Part shown: positions 47,721-59,049 of the stretch, one piece after another
Layout: the number at the start of each line of letters is the position of its first letter
How positions within the stretch are numbered: position 1 is the stretch's first letter
Source of the DNA: Myrmaecium sp. VS I D KN 1
Taxonomy: Eukaryota > Ascomycota > Dothideomycetes > Valsariales > Valsariaceae
Length of the DNA: 64,000 nucleotides
Reading direction: 5' to 3'
Assembly: GCA_019775845.1 (NCBI GenBank)
Contig: JADQAV010000003.1
Coordinates: forward strand, 1 to 64,000
Notes under the pieces: generated by a model
What the model was told of the DNA's origin: nothing
The model's input: only the letters and a program-made list of their open reading frames with translations
Databases searched by the model: none
Position numbers and translations under genes: made by a program

Positions 47721-49017
47721 GGGATGGTGGTGGTGGTGGTGGTGGTGATCGTCAACGCGGCGGTGGATCTTTTGCATTATACCCGGCTTTTGCGCTTTTT
47801 TGTTTTCGCTTCTTCTGTATTCCTTGTTTTCGGGTCCGGTTTTGCGGGAGAGGAGAAGATGTTTGAGTATGAAGAGATGGATTGTAAAGGGGTGTCTTTG
47901 CATTGGGCTGCGAGTGGCATGGAGCATTGCAAGGGAAGAACGTTGAGAAGGGTTTCATGGGTTTAGGATGACATGGGGATATGGATATGGATATGGCTTG
48001 TACTATGCTTTGCATCGCTGGGACTACTGGGAAAGGGAGTTCTGTTGTTGGATTAGGGTTGCGACGCTTTGCTTGCTCAAGGGGGGGACTTGGGTCAAGA
48101 GTAGGGCCAGCGTAGGGAGGGAACTGTAGCATTAGTGAATAGCAATACCATTACCATTAGCATCAGCTTTGAATAATTAGAGAAAGTGAGAGAGTGAGCG
48201 AGCGATGAAAAAGCACTTCATTTTGCGTAAAGAATCCAGTCGCCCCCAAATGCTATCGAACCGCACTCGACTTTTCTCCATCTCCGTCCTGCATCTTCAA
48301 CCCCCTGTGTCACGGAGAGAAGATCGCAAGGGGAGTCGGACCTTCTATCGAAGCTCGCAGATACAGCCTCATGCTGTCGTACGAGGCAGTTGGGATACAT
48401 GGTCACACGCGAGGAGAACAAGAGGAAGAATGATTAAAGCACCATTCAGATTATTTCTGCTAGAGATATGCAAAATGAGCCTGCCTCCACCAGGGAGGTA
48501 GTATGTCCGCGGGGTCCGTCGTTGTCAGCTGAGCAAGTGGGGGACCAACCCTATCCTACTGGTCATAGCAAAAGACGATCGATAGGTATAAACCTTCATT
48601 TAATGACGGGGCGTCCTGCGTCCTGCGGCTCCAGGCCATAGGACAGTTTGCGGGACTGGTGGACAGGAGGGGAGAAACCTAGCTGTATCTGAAGCCGCTT
48701 AACGTGCCGCGGGTGATCGCTGCAGAACATCGCCAGCGCCGGGCTGTGCGGTGTGGGAATAGTGATGTGGTGGTAGGATGCTTATTGGTTGGTAGGTCTA
48801 CTGTCTGCGTACACTTATATACCCCTAAGGGCCACACCCATCGTAGCTTCCCACAGCGGAGTATCCAGTCGGTACGGATGTCGTTCCGTAGCGAGCAGGA
48901 CCTGCTCCGCTCCGCTCCTACCCCTACACGACATTTCCCACCCCGCGCCCACCTCCGCCCTCCTCGAACCAACCCCAGATAAACGATTTAAACCCAAAGC
49001 ACCAGCAAGCGCCCCCC
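47721..49017. other. Convergent spacer CDT2-like / Sec2-domain gene
   Basis: 1.3 kb without a supported gene. A GGT repeat (about 47724-47747) follows the stop codon of the CDT2-like gene directly. Open frames of about 100-126 codons near 47.7-48.1 kb overlap this repeat and look spurious. Confidence 0.55.
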
Positions 49018-49820
49018 TCACGTCCCCTCCCCCAAATACACCCTCACCTTCTCAACCCGCCTCACCGCGCTCTCCAACCGATCCAAGCGCGCCCGCTTCT
49101 CTCCATCACGGCGCTCAAGCATCGCCACGCGCTCCTCAAGCTTGACGCGCGCCTTGCGCTCCGCAGCCACCATCTCGTTGGCCTGTTGGAACAGCGTCAC
49201 GCTCAGGTCCTCCATCTCGCCGCTCATCTTGCTCAGCTGGCCCTCGGCGTGTTGGCGGGCGGCCTGCTCGCGGGCCAGGGCGGCGTGCAGGTCGGATTCG
49301 GCGCGGGTCGGGGTGGGATTGGGGGGAGGGGGTGGGAGGGGTTTGCGCCCCAGCAGGGAGGAGAAGCGCGAGGTGCTGCGGAGGGTGCTGCTGCTGTTGC
49401 TCGCGGAGGTTCCCGGGCGGGTCTGGCTTTCGTCGACGGAGAGGCGGGGCCGTGTGGGTTCGAGGATGGTGTCGGAGGCGGTGGAGGAGAGGGGTGGTCG
49501 TGTGGTGTCGGGCGGCGGGTGGGCTTTGAGCTGCCGCAGTTCGTCTTCGTAGTCGGCGAGCTTGTCAGCTGTGGGTGTGGTGGTTAGTAGGATCGACTTG
49601 GGGAGGGAGAGGGATGTTGAGAGTGCTGACCTGCTCTTGAGGCTTTCTCGCTCAGCATGCGCACTTGGGCTTCTAGCTCGGCGATCCGCTCCTTGTCTTT
49701 AGTGTTCGTGTGTGGACATGGTGTTCCGCATTCCGGGCAGGTGTGCGGAGCAGGGCTGAAGTTCTCGGTGGGGAATGGGTGGTGGTCAGGGGGATAGGAG
49801 GCGACCGCGGCGGTGGCCAT
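49018..49820 (-). CDS. Short Sec2-domain protein (Rab GEF-like)
   Basis: Exons 49820-49631 and 49568-49018 give 246 residues; the 62-nt intron has GTCAGC, a CTAAC branch and a CACAG acceptor. The N-terminus has a small Cys motif (CPECGTPCP, near 28-36) and a coiled coil (RIAELEAQVRMLSEKASRA). A Pro/Ser linker leads to the Sec2p domain at about 150-235: EGQLSKMSGEMEDLSVTLFQ, then QANEMVAAERKARVKLEERV. That domain is the parallel coiled coil by which Sec2/Rabin activate Sec4/Rab8 for exocytosis. The protein is far shorter than yeast Sec2 (759 residues) and stops soon after the domain. A separate long Sec2 may exist elsewhere, and GEF activity is inferred. Start chosen at 49820; the open frame continues upstream to 49997. 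Confidence 0.85.
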
Positions 49821-51375
49821 CTGCAGGTCGGAGCCGCAAGGATCGAGTTCTAGTGTTGGCGAAGGAGAGCGAAGGAGGAGTGAGGAAGTAATAGGTAGAG
49901 GGCCGTCGATAGACGCGGTAGAAGGCGAAAAAGCAGAGGCTGGAAGAGCGTGTGTCACATTTCTGCTGTCGTTCCGCGTGCGGTGGACGCCGTCCAACCT
50001 TGTCCGTGTTGATCTTCAGGGTCTTTCGGACTGGCTGGCATTCCCCGCGGGTGCAGCCGCGCCCGATCGGAACGGACGAGCCCGAGTCCGCGAGCTTGGG
50101 CCGTGTCGATTTTATATTTATACATGGTTATAGGTAGATACTTATGTCTATGCAGTGCAGTGTACTGTAAATTGTTCAGAAGAGACCTCCGGTATCTCTG
50201 CAGTTCATCGTTTCCGATGATCGAGGAGGAATAGACAAGTACATAGGCTTGAAAGGTTGATTCGGTGACGGAAAACTGTACGAGGTGAACCCAGAAGGGC
50301 GACGTTGAACAGATGTAACATTTCTACGAGATATAAATATACAAGCGCTCTGCGAATCATGAAAAGTAGTCGTGAACCGCAGTCAGAGCCAAAGCCTGCG
50401 GTATGTCAATGCAAACCCCTTCCCACCGCCTCAGGACCGCCTCATCCTGAGACTACGCAGAACTGGAATGGAAGCGCATTGCCTCCTGGCGAGTAAACAG
50501 TCCACCTGAGAGACGCACAGCAATGGATAATTCGACACACTATCCATATCGCAAATATCAGCAACTCGTGCCAGAAGCATGTGATGGTTACTAATTTCCC
50601 CGTTTGCCACAGCGAATTGCTCAGATCAACCACTGCCAGCAACGCGCGACTGTACAGGCGCATGGCCTCAAGGCGACGTTGGGTATCAAAAATCTCGTAT
50701 CCTACTTCCCTACTGAGCGCATCGGGATATATTTCGTTCGAATGGCGCGAGTCGGGAGAGATTGACCATAGCGAGCATTGAAAAATTTTGCCGATGCCGT
50801 GCGATTGCGACATCGCTACTAGACTCTAGTTTTTAATACACTTATTAATCCGCTGCTTTTCGTCCACCTTCGACTCATTAATATACAAGTAGAGCTCGAG
50901 ATACCACAGAAGAGCATATACAATTCGACGCTCCAGCTCACATCTTCACAGGATTTCAACTCGCGGTGGATACTACTGGCTTGCCTTCTCGAAACCTGGA
51001 CTCTCTTGGTTTGCTTCCTTCGTTTGAAATTCTTATTTTCTTCTCCCGCAGTCTTCTCTTTTCTTCCTAACGTCAATACGTTTACTTTTTCTGTCAAAGA
51101 AGGGATAAAAAGAAGAAGGAAAGGAACAAGAAAAGATAAAGAGGCGGCTGGCTTACCGCTCATCCGCCACAATTCTCAGCTGCGACAGTCTGAATCAGCA
51201 TCCTGCCAGTGCGCCTGACCGTCGCTGCTCCGAGCTCGCCGACTCCAAAGATACAAGAAGCTCCCGTCTATCGGCAACGCCACTCATTCTTCCACTCACA
51301 CACACTTCTGAACTGCTATCACCTCTTCGACCTCCTGTTGACAGCAAATCGCCATCTCCAACGAGCATCAAGAAG
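49821..51375. other. Divergent region Sec2-domain gene / SSU1-like
   Basis: 1.55 kb with no supported gene. Composition is more A+T-rich than the neighbours between 50.1 and 51.2 kb, but CpA and TpG are frequent, so this is not RIP. It holds the promoters of both flanking genes. Confidence 0.55.
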
Positions 51376-52818
51376 ATGGCGCAAGACTGCCACACCGAGA
51401 GTGCCGTCGCGCCTGTCGCGTGCCCGAATTCTACGCCAGGCGTGCCTATCCGCAGACCGTCGGGGTCTGAACGGACCGCATGCAGCAATGGCAGTAACGA
51501 CAATCTTGGGCTCAAGCCCAGATGGCTCGTTAAGGAACGCGGCTGGCGTCGTTTGATTCAGAACTTCATCCCGGCATGGGTAAGTCCTACGCCTCTCTAG
51601 GACCGAGGCCGCAGCCCGATGACTAACTCGTCTTCAGTTTGCGGTGACTATGGGCACCGGCATCGTTTCAATCCTGCTCCGCACGCTGCCCTACCAGACG
51701 AACTGGCTGCACCCCCTCAGCAACGCCGTCTTCGTCCTGAACATCTGCCTGTTCGTCGCCATCCTGGCCGCCTCGATCATCCGCTACACCCTCTACCCGG
51801 CCACCTGGGCGCTCATGATCCAGCATCCCGTCCAGTCGCTCTTTCTCGGCACCGCGCCGATGGGCTTCGCGACCATCATCAACGAATTCGTCGCCGTCTG
51901 CGTGCCCATGTGGGGCGAAGGCGCTGCGACCGCCGCCTGGGTCATGTGGTGGATCGACGTCGTCGCCAGTCTGGCGTGCTGCTTCGGCCTTCCGTTCATG
52001 ATGTACGCGATCCCCAACATCAACCCCCCCTCAGCCTCCAACTGACAACTCGCAGGATGTCCCGCCACCGCCACACCCTCTCCGCCATGACAGCCGTCTG
52101 GCTGCTCCCCATCGTCGCCCCCATCGTCGCCAGCGCCTCCGGCGCCGTCGTCTCCTCCGCGCTCATCGAATACAACCCCAACCACGCCCTCATCACAACC
52201 ATCACCTCCTACATCCTCCTCGGCACCGGGCTGCCCCTCGCCCTCATCGTCCTCACCATCTACTTCCACCGACTCACCCTGCACCAACTACCTCCGCGGG
52301 AAGCCATCGTCTCCGTCTTCCTGCCCCTCGGTCCCTTAGGCCAAGGCGGCTTCTCCATCATGAAGCTGGGCACCATGGCCGCCGCCATCTTCGGGCGCAC
52401 CGGCACGCTCGGCGGCGCCGCCGCCGGCCAAACGCTCGAGGTGCTCGGCGTCCTCGTCGCCCTCGTGCTCTGGGGCTTCGGCCTCTGCTGGCTCGCCTTC
52501 GCCCTCGCCGCCATCGCCGCCGACCGCTTCCCCTTCAACATGGGCTGGTGGGGCTTCACCTTCCCGCTCGGCGTCTTCGCCATGTCCACCCTGACCCTCG
52601 GCCAGGAGCTCACCGGCGACGAGGGCTACTGGGGCGGCTTTGGCGTGCTGGGCACCATCCTTGCCGGCGCGGTGATTTTGCTGTATGTGGTGGTGGCGGC
52701 GCGGACGGCGAAGCGGACGTGGACGGGCGAGATCTTTGTGGCGCCGTGTATTCAGGCGTTGGAGAAGACGTGTTTGAAGGAGAGGAAGGAGGATGCGGAA
52801 GGGGAGAGGAATGTCTAG
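51376..52818 (+). CDS. SSU1-like sulfite efflux transporter
   Basis: Exons 51376-51579, 51638-52002 and 52056-52818 give 443 residues; introns of 58 and 53 nt have GTAAGT and GTACGC donors. It belongs to the TDT/SLAC1 family of ten-helix carriers. Features: GWRRLIQNFIPAW then FAVTMGTGIVSILL at the first helix, YTLYPATWALMIQHPVQSLF, GTAPMGFATIIN, WWIDVVASLACCFGLPFMM, MTAVWLLPIVAPIVASASGA and PLGPLGQGGFSIMKLG. These match the fungal Ssu1 sulfite pumps more closely than the malate permease Mae1. Ssu1 exports sulfite across the plasma membrane and gives sulfite tolerance; the substrate here is inferred. The N-terminal 45 residues and the C-terminal 40 are hydrophilic. Confidence 0.92.
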
Positions 52819-55800
52819 GAGGCATAAACCGCACGGGACGAGCAGGAATACTGTTCTTCACCTGCTAACCTTATAGAGACTATATCTTTCGGTCTTCATG
52901 TTTTGTATATAGTATGGATGGCGCTTGGGTATCAAAAATTGGAATCTTTGGGCACATTAGTACAACACGTCAAAACACTCATCCAAAAGCAGACAAATGC
53001 TCTCTCATAGCATACACTTCAGTTAGTCGAATCCCAAACGAAACTCCCCAGTACCTCCATGTCGTTAGTACTCCGCAGCCCATTCACTTCTTTCCCTCGA
53101 TATTCATCAGGAAGCGAACGAACTACCTATCCTAACACTCGCCACATAATCCCACGGAGTGCCCTGAGTGCTCAAGGAAAGGGAAAGGAACAACGGCACG
53201 GGCAACCTCGGAGAACTCGCGGAAGTAGAAAGTATTCATAGAACAGAAAAGGAAAACGAAAAACAACGCAGATATCTCTCTCGTTAGGTTACAGCGGTTT
53301 TATCGCCGATGATGTCCCGCTGTGTGCGTGGATATGTGTTTTGCTCAGCCCTATGGACCAGATGGTGATGTCATCGGTGTGGGTACATACCCGGCTGGTC
53401 GATGTGGGCTGTTTTTTTCTCTTGCGAATCCCTTATTTTACGGCTGGTACACTCGATTAGGAGCGCTGGCGGGAGAAAGCAGGCTGAAAAAAAAATTGTG
53501 GAAGGGGATAACTGCTGAAATGAAACGCGCTGCGCGAGCCGCTGCTAAAGCGAGTTAGCAATGTGTCTCCCAGTGCGGTCTCCTTCCCTGTCTCTGGCAA
53601 CGCAGCACCCAGACAACCCGTCCACTCACACCATGCTAACCCAACCACCGTTACCTACCCTTGATCAACCTCACACACAAGAAATTCGGCATCTACCGAT
53701 CCCAGCACCTACAATGTAAATCCTTCGAACGAAGGGGTCCCCGTCACAACGCTCACCGAGCAATCCTCCAGTTCTTTTTTTACCCTGTACAATGACGTCG
53801 TCCTCGAGACCGTGATGGTGGTGATAGTGGGGTGGTCGGGAGGGTTCATCCGCTCTCTTCTCCTGTGAGAAGATCCCGAGCTGACTAACGAATGTTGTGA
53901 GCGTCGGTCGTTGCTCATGGCATGCTGGTTCGAACGTCATCGGCGGAGGGAGCAATCCTTCGCTCCACGCCCCGCCTTTACGTTCACGAGCAGCCGCAGA
54001 ACAAACAGGCGGCGGGGAGACAAAACTCAAGGTCTAGCCCATGCAGGGGAAAGACGCGCGACGACGTTCTACACGCCCAGGACCTTCTTCGAGAAGGGAT
54101 GGACGGTGATCTCATCCCCGTAACCGGACGGCGCTCTTGAGTTACTCAACCCTTGCGCTCCTTTTTCCCCTATCAGCAGCATCTTGAGGTGGTGGGAAAG
54201 CGAAGATATTTTGAACACCTACCAGAGTACGGATGCCTGCCGGCATACCCTTCCGCGGGCCTCGGAGCCCATGAGGTGCTGAGCAAGCAGCTGCAGCCGT
54301 GGCGGCCGCAGCCGGGATCAACGTGGGGTGGGCGGGCTCGGGACCCACTTTCCTTCCGCGACTTCTTTCCGCTTAACGCTCCACCTCGATTATCGTGCCT
54401 TCCGCTTGGTACAGTATCTGGTTCAACCTTCCTGTGGCTGGTATACTGTAATACACTCAGCATGTTATGCGGGAAATATGAATCGATTTCGTGAGCTCTT
54501 ACACAGCCAGAAGGACAGATGGAGAGGGAAAATAAGAAAAAAAAGGCTGGAGAGGGTGCTGTCAAGCAAAGCGAGGACCGAGGCTCGTTCCCGGTTGAAC
54601 TAGCATCAACGTTGAAGGTTAGCCGGGTAAACTTACTGACCATCAAACAGCCTATCGAGATGGGCAGTCTTGCTTTGGCTTACACATCGTTGCCGCGAAA
54701 GACGGGAGGAAGTCGGGCGACGTGGAAAGACAACGGGTGAGACGACCCAGCAACGGCAAGATATCTTCCAGATAACGGGACTGCGGTGCCTCCTGGGGGG
54801 CACAAGCTCTGTACGGGATGCGCTGTCGCCCGTCAGTTACCACGGTAGGTCCTGTGGCGCCAACGAGGCTTCGACAAAGGTACGTTGGTATCTTCGAATG
54901 ATTACCGCGCGTTGGAGCTGTATACAGTAACTACCTAACCTTATAGAGGTTCGAACGTCCTGTCCTTGACTCGGGCAACGTATCAAGGAGGGGTTGGATA
55001 AGAGGGTTCCGCAGGGCGACTTGCGAGGTCCAACCGACGCCGTCCCTGTCAAGGGAGGACGGGAAAGGCATCTCCGCAATTTTCATCGGGAGGGAACTGA
55101 ATAATTCATGGAATAGGTACTCCTCCCCGTTTCCTGCTGCCGCAATGCATATCCATCCACTGCATGCCAAGTTGCATGTACGTTTCCCATGGAAGGCTGT
55201 GGAAGGGGCGGGTCCCCGTCCTAGCTGGCGAGGAGAGCCGATCCAATCATCGATCGCCGCCGATCGCGCGGTGCCGTTCCTGACAAAAGTCCACAAACCA
55301 CTTCCATCCGTTTGCAGCATCCATTCTTCATGATCAGCTTGCTCACCACAGTACGTACCTATAGAACATTACTATAGACGCCCAGTTGACAACCGTACGG
55401 TATTGTATCTGGTACACGATCAACGGCGGTCACTTTCCTGTATATGTACGTACCTGAGCTTGCTATTCCATAGCGTACCGCGTGTCGCATGGAATTCCGC
55501 TCAAGTTGTTCACGGAGATGGGGTAACTTGGAAGCTTACGCCACATCATCGAGGCGTTGGTAAGCAGGCGTGCGATCCAGGCGAACAGCCTTATGCGCCC
55601 AGCATCGTACAGAGCCCACCACCACGACCAGGGACAGAGCGGGATGCGAAACGTCTTTTTCAAACTCCACAATACGATACAGGGGCACTGGGAGTCACCT
55701 CGTCCGCTCGTTCCGTTGCGTGCGGCATCTCTGCTACGGCAGGGGTCAGGTACGCTCTCATCTGGCAGTTTGCTGGTCATCGAACACCGAGCGCGCGCAC

Positions 55801-56196
55801 ACAGGCACTCTCCGATCGGCCAACGACGAGATCGAGTTTTGGGTGGCGGGCCGGGGAGTGGGGACGGGCAGGGAGGAGAGGGAGGGCCGAGTGGGTGGCG
55901 GGGAGGGGGGAGAGGGGGGGGGGAATTTCGTGAGGAGGGAAAAAGGGGGGCCCAAGCTCCCAAGCTCAAAGCTCTCCACTTCTTTTCTTGGTGTCGAACG
56001 CACGATGATCGGGGAGAAACTCTATGCGGGTTTTACAGAATGCCATGGGGGCTGTGAGGCGTGTGTGGCAGGGGCGGGGAGTACACTTCGTATTGTACAT
56101 GGTAACCCCCACCACCCCTCTGTCTCTCACATTAACTACTGGGTTGGATTGCAAGCTATTGGACTACTTACCTAGGTATTCTGTACCTTACCTTAC

Positions 56197-56418
56197 CACG
56201 CGGTTGACAAAAAAAGGGACCCCGCGAAAGAAGAATTAATTAATCTAATAGGATAAGTTACCTTATTTTAATCTAGAAAAGACCTTATAGATAGGGAATT
56301 CGATCTTAAGAATAATATCCAGAAGTTATTATTATTTATAGACTCTTATAGTTGATTTAATAAGGTATAAGAATCAGTGATATTAGTAATATGGGTCCTT
56401 TATTTTGTCAACCGCGTG
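56197..56418. mobile_element. Small TIR element (MITE-like)
   Basis: A 222-bp A+T-rich segment with 25-bp terminal inverted repeats at 56197-56221 and 56394-56418, 23 of 25 positions identical (both begin CACGCGGTTGACAAAA). It has no coding capacity, and the interior is partly depleted of CpA/TpG. The same TIR design occurs on the larger element at 60834-62301, so this looks like an internally deleted, non-autonomous relative. I could not settle a target-site duplication: the flanks are TTAC on the left and CTAC on the right. The superfamily is unassigned. Confidence 0.8.
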
Positions 56419-57060
56419 CTACCTGACCTATCCGCACACGCGGACCGTCGTCTACGCGGACCGTCTGCTGTAGGTTAGCAGGTACCTTGATTCCTTCCCG
56501 GCCCGTCCGCCAGCCAGCCAGATATCGCCAGCGACACCCGGCAGGTAGGTTCAGGTCGCTGAGCTGGAGTAGGTGTTGGTGGACCAAAGGAGGAGGCCCA
56601 TCGGCGATGCAGGACAGGATCAAGTAAGGTAGGTCCATACTAGAAGTAAGCTAGTTAAAGCCCCCTAATACCAAGTACTGGAGCAATAAGACAGGTAAGC
56701 GTTCGTTTGGAGCTACCTCAGCTAGCTACTAATAGGTAGGTACTACATACATACAGTACCTACTCTGTGTTCCATAGCAGTGTCTGGCCACTCCTCCCTT
56801 GTAAACACCTACATACCTTAAGGTACCTAACCAGTCCAACGATCACTTAATAAACTGTCACCCTAACTCCTGCGACACAACATCCACATCCCTCCTCCAG
56901 GTACCTGATGTACCGTATTTACCTACTACCTCAGTGCCGGCTTTACCTGACTGACTCCCATCGGTGTGTTTGTACCTCAGGTACCTTCCACCTACATTAC
57001 CTGCCTTTGTCTGCTTTCCCACCAATCGCCCTGGAGCCCCTGCGTTTTTAAGGCTGCGAC

Positions 57061-57068
57061 TGACGTCA
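57061..57068. promoter_or_regulatory. Perfect CRE (TGACGTCA)
   Basis: The full palindromic ATF/CREB site lies 698 nt upstream of the bZIP start codon, close to where a long leader would begin. The protein encoded downstream has an ATF/CREB-type basic region, so self-regulation is plausible but only inferred. Confidence 0.5.
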
Positions 57069-57765
57069 GGAACACAGGCTAGAGCGGAACCGACCACGGC
57101 CTAGCACCGCAGCTCCCTCAGCCCCTCACATCCCCTCCTCGCACCACTCGTACAAGCCACCAGAGTGAACGCTCGACAGGTAACGGACCAATCGCTCCAG
57201 AGCAGCACACCTACCTCAACCGTCCTCAATCGATCGCCCTCCAGTCTCCTCCTCATCCTCATCCTCGTCGTCCTCTGTCAACGTTGGCCCCCGTCCTTTC
57301 AAAACAGCAAAAAGCTCGCCGGGACCACCGTTCGCGGACGTACCTGTTTCTTAAAGTCGGCAACCACGACCATTTGGCAGGCAAATCCCAGAGACTCGGA
57401 CCCTTCCCGTTCGAGCACCCCGACGCCGCCGCTAGCTGAACAACTCCCCCCCCCCCTCCCCCCAAAAAACAAACTTCCATACCCCGCAGACGCCCCCGTC
57501 GCTTCCGCAACAACACCTGTGCACAGCTTTCCTGGGACGCCTGCGGTCCTTTGTCCGGTCTATCTCTCTACCAGTCTACCAGTCTACCAGTCTGTCCGTC
57601 TGTCCGTCTGTCTGTCCGCGCCTCAATCCCTCCTTCCACCCACCCACCTCGCAAGTATCTGGCATCTCAACGACTGTGCGAAAGCCCGATTCCGGCAGCC
57701 ATACGACCCATTGTAGAGCCGTGCAGCCGCGAACAAGACCGAGCGACGGAGAGAGAGCCCCATTC

Positions 57766-59049
57766 ATGATCATGACGGAGCGGTCATCCTGGGAAGCAAC
57801 CGGCCCGTACGACCTGGAAAGTTCGCAGAGCCTGGGTTGGGCGGTCGACATGCATGGACCGGCCGGAGTTGTCCCGGCAGACATCGGCAGCCTCAACTTC
57901 TACAACATGGACGAGATGGAGGCATTGATGGAGAAGGAAGCATCGTCGCAGCACATCAACCCGGCCGCCATCTCCGCCGAACCCGGCGCGATACCAACCC
58001 CACCGTGGGACCAGGTGGATGAGCCCCACGTCGGCCAAAACAAACCTGGGGAGGTGATGCGAACGACCGGTCTACCCGTCACGCCCGAACTCTCGCCACC
58101 GCCTGGGATTGGGAGACGAGACAGCATGGTTGCGCCCGAAGACGCCGCTGCAAAGAAGCAACAGGAGCAGCGCGCGTCAAACGCACGGAGGCGGAAGAAG
58201 CCCGCAACGGAGTCTGCAGACGCAGACAGCCAGCAAGCGTCAGCCAAGAGGATGCGGAAACCGCGAAAGGGTAGCAAGGCCGCACTGGAAGCCGATGCTC
58301 AGAACGGCAAGAACCTCGACGGCGAGCAACGGGACAAGTTTCTTGAACGCAACCGCCTCGCTGCGCACAAGTGTCGGCAGAAGAAGAAGAAGCAGCAGCA
58401 GCAATTGCAGGAAGATGCTCATCGGCTCTCCAAGTTAAATAAGGAGCTCAACACCGAACTGCTAACGTTGAAAAATGACGTCATTCAGCTCAAGCAGCAT
58501 CTTCTCCAACACGTCGACTGTGAGTGTCACGAGATCCGGAAATACCTCAAGCAGACTGCTGGCCAGCTGTCACCGTCCGCGTTGGGCTTGTATGAGGAGG
58601 CACTTACCCAGATTTCTTCCGTCGGTGGGGGTGTGCCACAATCCCAAAGACATCGTCTCTCCTTCTCGGTGGAGTCCGACGGTCCAACTTCAGCATCCCT
58701 CTACGACCGTCGCCAATCTGTCATTAGTAATGTCGCAGGCCTGGGTACCAGCAGCGCCTCCGACGCCAGCTTTCTTTCCGTCTCGCCGCCGCCAGAAACC
58801 GCCGAGCTACCATCCGCCCCCACCATCACCGCCTTCCCTGATCTTGTATCGACACAGCCCGCCCTGTCCACGGCGTCATCGCCGCGGAGCACACGGTATC
58901 CGTCCTTGGTGTCGGAAAGCGCGATCGGTGGCACGCTGATGCCGTCGACCTCGGCGGCCGAGCAATGTGCAAACCCCAAACAGGTGCTGTTTGACGATAG
59001 CGTGTTCAGCAACTTCCTGGATTCGCCGGCGCCCTTGGATGGGGATTGA
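57766..59049 (+). CDS. ATF/CREB-type bZIP transcription factor
   Basis: 427 residues in one exon. 57766 is the first ATG after some 700 ATG-free bases; 57772 is a second in frame. The basic region NRLAAHKCRQ (196-205, invariant N196, A199, A200, C203, R204) and KKKK are followed by a leucine zipper with L214, L221, L228, L235 and L242 in perfect heptads. DCEC just after the zipper, with HEIRKYL, is the Cys pair seen in fungal Atf1/AtfA-like factors. The N-terminus is acidic with SP/TP sites (PVTPELSPPP), and a basic Lys/Arg stretch at 141-172 may be a nuclear signal. ATF/CREB factors act in stress responses downstream of the Hog1/Sty1 MAP kinase; that link is family knowledge. No HRA/HRR-type domains of AtfA were recognised, so it may be a paralogue. 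Confidence 0.93.
   Translation: MIMTERSSWEATGPYDLESSQSLGWAVDMHGPAGVVPADIGSLNFYNMDEMEALMEKEASSQHINPAAISAEPGAIPTPPWDQVDEPHVGQNKPGEVMRTTGLPVTPELSPPPGIGRRDSMVAPEDAAAKKQQEQRASNARRRKKPATESADADSQQASAKRMRKPRKGSKAALEADAQNGKNLDGEQRDKFLERNRLAAHKCRQKKKKQQQQLQEDAHRLSKLNKELNTELLTLKNDVIQLKQHLLQHVDCECHEIRKYLKQTAGQLSPSALGLYEEALTQISSVGGGVPQSQRHRLSFSVESDGPTSASLYDRRQSVISNVAGLGTSSASDASFLSVSPPPETAELPSAPTITAFPDLVSTQPALSTASSPRSTRYPSLVSESAIGGTLMPSTSAAEQCANPKQVLFDDSVFSNFLDSPAPLDGD

Larger units (their letters stand above)
52819..57765. other. Gene-poor tract before the bZIP gene
   Basis: 4.9 kb without a supported gene. It contains the 222-bp TIR element at 56197-56418, many copies of GGTACC/ACCTACCT-type words between 56.6 and 57.0 kb, a perfect CRE at 57061-57068 and a TCTACCAG/TGTCCGTC simple repeat at 57568-57618. 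The last 700 nt lack any ATG and probably form a long CT-rich leader of the bZIP gene. Confidence 0.6.

Noticed and set aside
53926-54960. GGTTCGAA words resembling tRNA T-loops (also near 30690)
   Set aside because: The flanking bases do not form a T-stem, and no acceptor, D or anticodon stems could be drawn.
57165-57716. 183-codon frame upstream of the bZIP gene
   Set aside because: It contains no ATG and coincides with a CT-rich leader and simple repeats.
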